Part shown: one piece after another, positions 56,139 to 64,000 of the stretch
Layout: each line of letters begins with the position of its first letter
Numbering within the stretch: position 1 is the stretch's first letter
From: [Erwinia] mediterraneensis
GTDB lineage: Bacteria > Pseudomonadota > Gammaproteobacteria > Enterobacterales > Enterobacteriaceae
Assembly (NCBI RefSeq): GCF_900604315.1
Contig: NZ_LR026978.1
Location: forward strand, 3,482,013-3,546,012
Length of the DNA: 64,000 nucleotides
Direction of reading: 5' to 3'
Translations under genes and position numbers: made by a program
The notes under the pieces: model-generated
Databases searched by the model: none
What the model was told of the DNA's origin: nothing
What the model saw: only the letters and a program-made list of their open reading frames with translations

Positions 56139-56897
56139 TCATTGCCGTTCCCGTATCTCCTGATGTTCGGCAGGCGGCACCGTGAGCGGGCCACAGAAAC
56201 GCTGCGCCAGCGAGATAGCTACGGTTACCAGCAACCAGGCGATCAGGGTCGCCACCGCTAAATCCTGCGGCCAGTGCATGCCCAGCAGCAGACGACTCTC
56301 CATCACCAGCGCGGCCCAGATAAACAGGATGACGACAGTTTTAACATGCCGACGCGACCAGAGTAAGCCAATCGCCAGTAACGCCCAGCTGGCCGCAAAC
56401 AATGTATGACCGGAGGGAAACGCGTAGCCGGTTTCAAAGGCCCAGTGCTGTTTCAGCCAGTCGGGCAATTGCGTATCGCCCGCCAGCAGCATGGCAACCT
56501 GCTCACTACGTTGCTGGCGCTCGAGCTGATAAAAAGCCTGTTGATTGATGCCATGATGTTGTTCCAGCCAGAGCACATAGGGGCGCGACTCCTGCACCTG
56601 CTCTTTAATCCAGGATTTGGTGTACTGCCCGGTCAGAATTGCGCCGTTCATGATAATCAGCAACAGGATCGCGGGCTTGAGACGAAAGCGCAGGCACCAT
56701 AACACCCAGCCACTCAGCAGCACGCTGGTGATAATGCCCCAGGGGCGGGTTACGGTTTCCGTCATGATAAAAAAGAATTTCAGCACCGGGCCCGGGCTGT
56801 CGTCTGGCTGCCATTGCCAGCCAGAGAGCCAGAAAGCGGTTGGCGTGATAAGCAGTAATAGTGCGCCGAAGGTGGTACATTGAGCGATTTTAAACAT
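56139..56897 (-). CDS. pgpB: Phosphatidylglycerophosphatase B
   Basis: 252 residues, six membrane helices and the three-part PAP2 phosphatase motif: KEQVQESRP near 97, YAFPSGHT near 160 and RLLLGMHWPQD near 205. PgpB dephosphorylates phosphatidylglycerophosphate and undecaprenyl pyrophosphate. It is followed 126 bases later by lapA on the same strand and is divergent from ribA. Confidence 0.95.
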   Translation of the reverse strand: MFKIAQCTTFGALLLLITPTAFWLSGWQWQPDDSPGPVLKFFFIMTETVTRPWGIITSVLLSGWVLWCLRFRLKPAILLLIIMNGAILTGQYTKSWIKEQVQESRPYVLWLEQHHGINQQAFYQLERQQRSEQVAMLLAGDTQLPDWLKQHWAFETGYAFPSGHTLFAASWALLAIGLLWSRRHVKTVVILFIWAALVMESRLLLGMHWPQDLAVATLIAWLLVTVAISLAQRFCGPLTVPPAEHQEIRERQ

Positions 56898-57127
56898 CCT
56901 TTTCCCCTTTTACTGCTGCGCCTGTCTGCTGCCTGGCATAACTTTAGCTTGAAAAATAATAACATAACTCTTGCAGTCTGGATAATTGTGCTTTATCACT
57001 GCAATCGCTCTGACAGATTAACAGCCCTGTTGCCGGTTATGGCACAATAATGTCTGATTTGTCAGGCCACGCTGGCCTGTGCGCTACCATGATGATAGCG
57101 CATCCTCTGAAGGTTCTGGAGAGTCAC

Positions 57128-57721
57128 ATGCAGCTTAAACGGGTGGCAGAAGCCAAACTGCCAACGCCATGGGGAGATTTCCTCATGGTAGGTTTTGAAG
57201 AACTGGCAACGGGTCACGATCATGTTGCGCTGGTTTACGGGGATATCACCGATAATCTGCCGGTACTGGCGCGCGTTCACTCGGAGTGTCTGACTGGCGA
57301 TGCGCTGTTCAGCCTGCGCTGTGACTGCGGTTTTCAACTGGAGGCCGCGCTGACGGCTATCGCTGAAGAAGGACGTGGGGTGTTACTGTACCATCGGCAG
57401 GAAGGGCGCAATATTGGTCTGCTGAACAAGATCCGCGCTTATGCCTTACAGGACAAAGGTTACGATACGGTAGAGGCTAACCATCAGCTGGGCTTTGCCG
57501 CTGACGAGCGCGACTTTACCCTGTGTGCCGATATGTTCAAACTGCTGGGGATCAACGAGGTACGCCTGTTGACCAATAATCCGCGCAAAGTGGAGATCCT
57601 CAGCGAGGCCGGGATCAATATTGTTGAGCGTGTGCCGCTGATTGTGGGGCGTAATCCAAAAAATGCGCACTATCTGGATACTAAAGCCGCCAAAATGGGG
57701 CATCTGTTACCGAGAGAATAA
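57128..57721 (+). CDS. ribA: GTP cyclohydrolase II
   Basis: 197 residues from ATG 57128 ([18 protein letters not shown]), with CTGGAGA upstream; the frame from 57050 is not homologous. Zinc ligands Cys54, Cys65 and Cys67 ([18 protein letters not shown]) and the [13 protein letters not shown] segment are typical. It opens GTP for riboflavin synthesis. Single gene, convergent with acnA. Confidence 0.97.
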   Translation: MQLKRVAEAKLPTPWGDFLMVGFEELATGHDHVALVYGDITDNLPVLARVHSECLTGDALFSLRCDCGFQLEAALTAIAEEGRGVLLYHRQEGRNIGLLNKIRAYALQDKGYDTVEANHQLGFAADERDFTLCADMFKLLGINEVRLLTNNPRKVEILSEAGINIVERVPLIVGRNPKNAHYLDTKAAKMGHLLPRE

Positions 57722-57726
57722 AAAAT

Positions 57727-57748
57727 AAAGCCGGGTTTCCCCGGCTTT
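57727..57748. terminator. Bidirectional terminator ribA/acnA
   Basis: AAAGCCGGG pairs with CCCGGCTTT around four bases; the minus strand has the longer T tract (TTTATTTTT). Confidence 0.8.
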
Positions 57749-57752
57749 GCTT

Positions 57753-60437
57753 TCAGGTGAGCATATTGCGTATTACATAATGTAAGATGCCATCGTTACG
57801 GTAATAGGTCAGTTCATTACCGGTATCGATGCGACAACGGGTTTCCAGCGTTTCCGATTCCCCACCCGGCCGGGTCAGCGTTACTTTCACGCGGCAACCC
57901 GGCGTCAGATCGGTCAGGTTCTCCACATCGATGCGCTCTTCCCCTGTCAGCCCCAGCGTTTTACGCGTGACGCCTTGCGGGAATTCCAGCGGCAGTATGC
58001 CCATCCCGATCAGGTTTGAACGGTGAATACGTTCAAAGGATTCCGCAATCACCACACGAACCCCCTGCAAACGCGGGCCTTTCGCCGCCCAGTCACGGCT
58101 GGAGCCTGAGCCATATTCTTTACCGGCGATAACCGCCAGCGGGACGCCCTCTTCCTGATATTTCATCGCCGCATCATAGATGGCCAGTTGTTCGCCGCTG
58201 GGATAATGTCGGGTATATCCTCCCTCTACTCCCGGTACCATTTCATTGCGGATACGGATATTGGCGAAGGTGCCTCGCATCATCACCTCATGGTTACCAC
58301 GGCGCGAACCGTACGAGTTAAAGTCGTTGCGCTCTACCCCGTGCGCCAGCAGATAGCGTCCGGCCGGGCTTTCCGCTTTGATACTGCCTGCCGGAGAAAT
58401 ATGGTCCGTGGTGACCGAGTCGCCCAGCATCGCCAGAATGCGCGCGCCGCGGATGTCCTGCACCGGCTTCGGCTCTTTTTCCATATCATCAAAGAACGGC
58501 GAGAGACGAATATAGGTGGATCCTTCGTCCCAGTCGTAGGTAGCGGCCTCGCTGACCTTAATCGCCTGCCATTCCGGCGTACCGTCAAAGACTTCAGAAT
58601 ACTCTTTGTGGAACATGTCGCTGGTCACCATTTGCACTGCATCGGCGATCTCTTCTGGCGTTGGCCAGATATCCTTCAGCCAGACCGGCTTACCTGTTGG
58701 ATCCTTACCGATCGGATCCGTTTGCAGATTGATCTTCATATTTCCTGCCAGTGCATAGGCGACCACCAGCGGCGGCGACGCCAGCCAGTTAGTTTTGACC
58801 AGCGGATGAATACGCCCTTCAAAGTTGCGGTTGCCGGAAAGCACCGCGCCGACAGTGAGATCGCCCTCTTTAATCGCACTTTCGATATTATCCGGTAACG
58901 GGCCGGAGTTACCGATACAGGTAGTACAGCCATAGCCCACCAGGTTAAAGCCCAGCTTATCCAGATAAGGCGTCAGGCGCGCCACGGCAAGGTAATCGGA
59001 TACCACTTTCGAGCCAGGCGCCAGAGAGGCTTTCACCCAGGGCTTGCGCTTCAGGCCAAGGTTGACCGCTTTTTTCGCCAGCAAGCCAGCGGCCATCAGC
59101 ACGCTCGGGTTCGAGGTATTGGTACAGGAGGTAATTGCCGAAATCACCACTGCCCCATCTTCCAGTTCATGGGTCAGTCCGGTATCGCTGTCGATATAGC
59201 TCACCGTTTTATGAGCTTTTTGCGCTTGATTCACTTCCAGCTCATTACTGGCATCAAAAGCCGCGGGCACGTCAGCCAGGGAAACGCGATCCTGCGGACG
59301 TTTTGGTCCCGCCAGGCTCGATTCCACCTCAGCCATATCCAGCGCCAGCGTACTGGTGAAAATCGGCTCCTCGCCCGGGTTACGCCATAGCCCCTGCGCT
59401 TTGGCATAGGCCTCCACCAGTTCCACCTGCCCGGCATCGCGTCCGGTCAATGTCATATAAGCGATGGTCACTTCATCTACCGGGAAGAAACCACAGGTCG
59501 CGCCATACTCAGGCGCCATGTTGGCAATGGTCGCGCGATCCGCCAGCGGCAGATCCGCCAGGCCGTCACCGTAAAACTCAACAAATTTCCCGACCACGCC
59601 ATGTTTACGCAGCATTTGCGTGACGGTCAGTACCAGGTCGGTTGCCGTGATACCGGGACGTAATTTACCCGTCAGCTTAAAGCCTACGACATCGGGGATC
59701 AGCATTGAGACCGGCTGGCCCAGCATGGCCGCCTCGGCCTCGATACCACCAACCCCCCAACCCAGCACGCCCAGCGCATTAATCATCGTGGTATGCGAGT
59801 CGGTACCGACCAGCGTATCGGGATAAGCGACAATGCTGCCGTCCGACTGGCTGTCGTACCAGACCGATTTACCCAGGTATTCAAGGTTCACCTGATGGCA
59901 GATGCCAGTGCCGGGCGGCACCACGCGGAATTTATTAAAGGCTTTTTGTCCCCAGCGCAGGAACACGTAGCGCTCGTGGTTACGATCCATCTCCAGACGG
60001 ACATTCTCTTCAAACGCGTCGTCGTCACCGAAGCGGTCAACGGTAACCGAGTGGTCAATCACCAGATCGACCGGCGACAAGGGGTTCACTTTCTCAACAT
60101 TACCGCCCAGGCGTTTTACGGCTTCACGCATGGCAGCAAGATCCACCACTGCCGGTACGCCGGTAAAGTCCTGCATCAGAACGCGTGCCGGACGATAAGC
60201 AATTTCACGATCAGCATGACCCTGTTGCTGCCAGTCAACCAGCGCCTGAATATCTTCGGTGGTGACGGAATCGCCATCCTGCCAGCGCAACAGATTTTCC
60301 AGCAGAACTTTCATGGATTTAGGTAAACGATCAATATTTCCGAGCTGTTGAGCAGCGCGAGGCAAACTGTAGAAGTGGTATTTTTGTGTCTTCACCTCCA
60401 GTGTGTCCTGACTCTGCTCGCGTAGGGTAGACGACAT
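57753..60437 (-). CDS. acnA: Aconitate hydratase A
   Basis: 894 residues (E. coli 891). The 4Fe-4S ligands are in [10 protein letters not shown] near 438 and in [11 protein letters not shown] near 504-507; the swivel domain follows from about 680. AcnA is the stress- and stationary-phase aconitase of the citrate cycle. In E. coli its mRNA is a RyhB target, notable because a RyhB-type gene lies in this window. Confidence 0.97.
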   Translation of the reverse strand: MSSTLREQSQDTLEVKTQKYHFYSLPRAAQQLGNIDRLPKSMKVLLENLLRWQDGDSVTTEDIQALVDWQQQGHADREIAYRPARVLMQDFTGVPAVVDLAAMREAVKRLGGNVEKVNPLSPVDLVIDHSVTVDRFGDDDAFEENVRLEMDRNHERYVFLRWGQKAFNKFRVVPPGTGICHQVNLEYLGKSVWYDSQSDGSIVAYPDTLVGTDSHTTMINALGVLGWGVGGIEAEAAMLGQPVSMLIPDVVGFKLTGKLRPGITATDLVLTVTQMLRKHGVVGKFVEFYGDGLADLPLADRATIANMAPEYGATCGFFPVDEVTIAYMTLTGRDAGQVELVEAYAKAQGLWRNPGEEPIFTSTLALDMAEVESSLAGPKRPQDRVSLADVPAAFDASNELEVNQAQKAHKTVSYIDSDTGLTHELEDGAVVISAITSCTNTSNPSVLMAAGLLAKKAVNLGLKRKPWVKASLAPGSKVVSDYLAVARLTPYLDKLGFNLVGYGCTTCIGNSGPLPDNIESAIKEGDLTVGAVLSGNRNFEGRIHPLVKTNWLASPPLVVAYALAGNMKINLQTDPIGKDPTGKPVWLKDIWPTPEEIADAVQMVTSDMFHKEYSEVFDGTPEWQAIKVSEAATYDWDEGSTYIRLSPFFDDMEKEPKPVQDIRGARILAMLGDSVTTDHISPAGSIKAESPAGRYLLAHGVERNDFNSYGSRRGNHEVMMRGTFANIRIRNEMVPGVEGGYTRHYPSGEQLAIYDAAMKYQEEGVPLAVIAGKEYGSGSSRDWAAKGPRLQGVRVVIAESFERIHRSNLIGMGILPLEFPQGVTRKTLGLTGEERIDVENLTDLTPGCRVKVTLTRPGGESETLETRCRIDTGNELTYYRNDGILHYVIRNMLT

Positions 60438-60557
60438 AGCTCCTCCTTTTTATCGTAATCTGGCTAACCTCAGCGGGAAAAAGGTTTATGTTAAAGATAG
60501 ACCACAATCTTATTAACGTTTTTATTACAACACGAATGAACACATGCGATTGAATAC

Positions 60558-60585
60558 AAAATGCCCCGCAACAGGCGAGGCATTT
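60558..60585. terminator. Terminator between acnA and the YmiC-like ORF
   Basis: AAAATGCC(C)CGC pairs with GCGAGGCATTTT with symmetric flanks. On the minus strand it closes the ymiA-yciX-YmiC-like run before the acnA promoter. Confidence 0.7.
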
Positions 60586-60609
60586 TGTGTTAACCGAGGA
60601 GGGGCAGGC

Positions 60610-60693
60610 TCAGAGAAGGATTAAGGCAGCGGCAGCCCAAAAGGTGAATGAGAAAGCGTATGCACTGAACCAGGATATTTTTATGATATTCAT
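60610..60693 (-). CDS. 27-residue membrane peptide, YmiC-like
   Basis: ATG 60693 with AGGAG eight bases upstream encodes MNIIKISWFSAYAFSFTFWA and AAALILL: a short basic head and one hydrophobic helix. E. coli has a tiny gene, ymiC, between acnA and yciX; position and size suggest the same gene, but I have no alignment. Confidence 0.6.
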   Translation of the reverse strand: MNIIKISWFSAYAFSFTFWAAAALILL

Positions 60694-60867
60694 AAGTTAC
60701 ACTCCTGCCGCATGACGGCTGATAAAAACCACAGACCGTGCCCAACCCAGGGTTGAGTACACCATTTTTATGCTGAGTGTTTAGAAGCGCTTTTTATCGG
60801 CCTGCCAGGATGACGGGCTAATGAGCGTCAGAAAGAGATCGTGATCAAATAAAACAGATTATCTGCG

Positions 60868-61047
60868 TTATTTTTGTTTAGCGTCCAGAAAAGATTCAAT
60901 GAAGTGACGCTGGTTTTCATTCAGCTCCCAGGAATCGGGAATCATCACTTTTTCATCTTTTCCTCTGGACTCATTGCTCTTACACGAACGTGTACTGAGC
61001 TGACGAGCAGATAACGGATGTTTACGACTGAGAGTATTTGCCCACAT
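60868..61047 (-). CDS. yciX: Small protein YciX
   Basis: 59 residues, MWANTLSRKHPLSARQ and onward, ending ENQRHFIESFLDAKQK, the conserved C-terminal helix of the YciX family. It is basic and soluble. Its ATG is three bases after the ymiA stop, so the two are translationally linked. Function unknown. The 174 bases to the YmiC-like ORF hold no other gene. Confidence 0.75.
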   Translation of the reverse strand: MWANTLSRKHPLSARQLSTRSCKSNESRGKDEKVMIPDSWELNENQRHFIESFLDAKQK

Positions 61048-61050
61048 GGC

Positions 61051-61209
61051 TTAACCCCACATACGCCAAATCATGAATGCGACTACTACCCAAAAAAGTG
61101 CCGAAGCAGCAAAGATGGTTAACCAGGCCTTGCGACGGAGGTTACCCGTACGTTTCGCCTTAGCACTTTTCGCCCGGAAATCAGGTTGTACAGTTATTCT
61201 CGTAGCCAT
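61051..61209 (-). CDS. ymiA: Small membrane protein YmiA
   Basis: 52 residues. After a basic 28-residue head there is one membrane helix (RRKAWLTIFAASALFWVVVA) and the end MIWRMWG, nearly the same as E. coli YmiA, which also lies beside yciX between cysB and acnA. Function unknown. The ribosome site is weak (GAGAG, distant). A sequence resembling a Fur box lies directly upstream. Confidence 0.8.
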   Translation of the reverse strand: MATRITVQPDFRAKSAKAKRTGNLRRKAWLTIFAASALFWVVVAFMIWRMWG

Positions 61210-61657
61210 AGTTTATGATAATCACTCTCAATAAAACGATTGATAACATCGATTAAGATTTAGGACGAATCCTAAACACATTAAGACCAAAAATCCAGTT
61301 ATTTTTATTGAGCTCAACGATTAAGGCTATTTATCAAACGTGGCGCAAAGCATCAAAAAATATTACTGCCAGATACTTTTCAACCACCCAAAATAATGCT
61401 ACTTAAATTTGGCTTAAGTTAAATTTAGATCCAGTGATAATTAAAGCCTCCTTCTTAACACCCCATATTAGCGGCCTTTGTGGTATGTCTTAATCAGAGT
61501 ATGGGAATAATCCTGGCAGGCTGCAAAGCGGGAAACGAAAAAATGTGTACTGTTTCTCATTTAACTAATAACAATAGAGAAACATGTGAGCCATGTTTCA
61601 TTTATAAGAAAAGAAAGGCAACTTTTAATCTAATGTTGGCTCTAAAGAAAGCCCAAT
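61210..61657. other. Intergenic region cysB-ymiA
   Basis: About 450 AT-rich bases without a supported gene. Seen: a 7-bp perfect hairpin TTTAGGA-CGAA-TCCTAAA (61259-61276) in the ymiA leader and a weak Fur-like sequence, GATAATCACTCTCAATAAA, at 61217-61235 (about 12 of 19 matches). Confidence 0.4.
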
Positions 61658-61680
61658 AAAAAGGGCCGCAAAGGCGGCCC
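61658..61680 (-). terminator. Terminator of cysB
   Basis: GGGCCGC (61663-61669) pairs with GCGGCCC (61674-61680) around AAAG; on the minus strand TTTTT follows. Confidence 0.9.
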
Positions 61681-61704
61681 GGCGGGAAACTGTTAGTTAA
61701 GCAA

Positions 61705-63049
<1,345 letters not shown>

Positions 63050-64000
63050 TTATTTTTTCACTTCCTGCCAGCGGCCGTCGATATAGAAGACGGACCAGCC
63101 TGTCGCTTTACCCTCTTTTTCCGAGGCGACATATTGCTGACGGGTTTTACGACTGAAGCGTACCAGCGTTTTATTGCCCTCCGGATCGACGGCAGGCGCC
63201 TCTGCCAGATACTTCAGTTTTTCCGGCAAACGATCGCTGAAGCGTTGCAACTCTTCCACCAGCGGCGCGCGGGTTTCACGCGATTTCGGGAAGGTGTTGG
63301 CAGCCAGGAACACCCCGGCAGCGCCATCGCGCAGAACAAAGTAAGCATCCGACTTCTCGCACGGCAGTTCCGGTAACGGCACCGGATCTTCTTTCGGCGG
63401 TGCGACTTCACCGTTGCGCAGGATCTTACGCGTATTTTTACAGTCGTCGTTGGTGCAGGCCATATACTTGCCGAAACGTCCCATTTTCAGGTGCATTTCT
63501 GAGCCGCATTTCTCACACTCCACCACCGGACCGTCATAACCTTTGATGCGGAATTCGCCCTGCTCAATTTCGTAACCTTCGCATTCCGGGTTGTTACCAC
63601 AGACGTGCAGTTTACGCTGGTTATCGATCAGATAACTGTCCATCGCCGTGCCGCATTTGCCGCAACGACGGCGGGCACGCAGAGCGTTAGTTTCAGCATC
63701 ATCCCCTTCCAGCACGTTCAGGACTTCGTTTTCCGGAATCAGGTTGATGGTCTGCTTACAACGCTCTTTCGGGGCCAGCGCATAGCCTGAACAACCAAGG
63801 AACACACCGGTGCTGGCAGTACGGATCCCCATTTTGCGCCCGCAGGTCGGGCAATCAATGGAGGTCAGCACCATCTGGTTGGGCTGCATGCCCCCCTCTT
63901 CCGGATCCTTTTCCGCCTGGCTCAGCTGCTGGCTGAAATCGGCAAAGAAGTTATCCAGGACCGCTTTCCACTCCGCATGATTATTCGCTACCTGGTCGAG
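63050..64000 (-). CDS. topA: DNA topoisomerase I, C-terminal part
   Basis: Only the last 316 codons lie in the window; the frame stays open through base 64000. Three topoisomerase zinc ribbons are seen: CPTCGRKMG...C...[10 protein letters not shown]...CGNNPEC and CEKCGSEMH...CTNDDC, followed by the two zinc-free C-terminal domains ([20 protein letters not shown]). The catalytic N-terminal 67-kDa part is outside. TopA relaxes negative supercoils and prevents R-loops. A methionine at 63889 is internal, not the start. Confidence 0.97.
   Translation of the reverse strand, partial: LDQVANNHAEWKAVLDNFFADFSQQLSQAEKDPEEGGMQPNQMVLTSIDCPTCGRKMGIRTASTGVFLGCSGYALAPKERCKQTINLIPENEVLNVLEGDDAETNALRARRRCGKCGTAMDSYLIDNQRKLHVCGNNPECEGYEIEQGEFRIKGYDGPVVECEKCGSEMHLKMGRFGKYMACTNDDCKNTRKILRNGEVAPPKEDPVPLPELPCEKSDAYFVLRDGAAGVFLAANTFPKSRETRAPLVEELQRFSDRLPEKLKYLAEAPAVDPEGNKTLVRFSRKTRQQYVASEKEGKATGWSVFYIDGRWQEVKK

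Noticed and set aside
61542-61658. 38-codon plus-strand frame (MCTVSHLTNNNRETC...)
   Set aside because: No ribosome site, runs into the cysB terminator, composition typical of random AT-rich DNA.

Overview
The window looks like chromosome of a gamma-proteobacterium of the order Enterobacterales, most likely family Erwiniaceae (Pantoea, Erwinia and relatives). Most proteins are close to full-length E. coli K-12 homologues and the gene order is an E. coli order interrupted by extra blocks: hrpA-azoR, ydbL-ynbE-ydbH-ldhA-ydbJ, ttcA-(fnrS)-zntB, mppA-mpaA-ycjG-tpx-tyrR-ycjF-ycjX-psp, sapABCDF-fabI-yciW, rnb, pdeR, osmB-yciH-pyrF-lapB-lapA-pgpB-ribA-acnA-cysB-topA. The family call is an inference from this mix of synteny and accessory genes; species cannot be decided. 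There are no tRNA or rRNA genes, CRISPR arrays, insertion sequences or prophage genes that I can see.

Left part (0-26 kb): end of the acid-shock gene asr, ydgU, the trypsin-like protease ydgD, a guanidine-II riboswitch in front of the SMR exporter gdx, yaiL, ymjA, the DEAH helicase hrpA, azoR, the YdbH-YnbE-YdbL intermembrane lipid bridge, fermentative ldhA, lipoprotein ydbJ and tRNA thiolase ttcA. The gap between ttcA and zntB holds a clear FnrS small RNA with an FNR site and an unlisted 45-residue proline-rich ORF. Peptidoglycan-peptide recycling (mppA, mpaA, ycjG), tpx, tyrR, and a continuous pspABCD-ycjX-ycjF operon facing pspF across a sigma-54 promoter follow.

Middle (26-43 kb): a RyhB-type iron-responsive small RNA with Fur box and terminator sits between pspF and sapA; then sapABCDF, fabI and yciW. 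Between yciW and rnb, neighbours in E. coli, about 9 kb of accessory DNA is inserted: a LysR regulator, an AT-rich stretch with a membrane acyltransferase behind a perfect CRP site, a 1.2-kb non-coding interval ending in a hairpin array with terminator, an orphan 68-residue protein, a family 17 glycosyltransferase, a PTS EIICB permease and a YdeP-type molybdoenzyme.

Right part (43-64 kb): rnb, a CstA-family transporter with a YbdD-like partner, then the c-di-GMP enzyme PdeR/RpfR (PAS-GGDEF-EAL) convergent with an RpfF-type fatty-acid signal (DSF) synthase. This looks like a complete diffusible-signal module. kdgT (two KdgR-like operators), araD and osmB follow, then the conserved yciH-to-topA block. 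Three very small genes (ymiA, yciX and a YmiC-like ORF) lie between cysB and acnA. topA runs off the right edge.

The genes group into envelope stress and repair (psp, ydbH operon, lapAB, pgpB, sap), redox and oxygen sensing (FnrS, RyhB, tpx, azoR, ldhA, acnA) and signalling (RpfF/RpfR).
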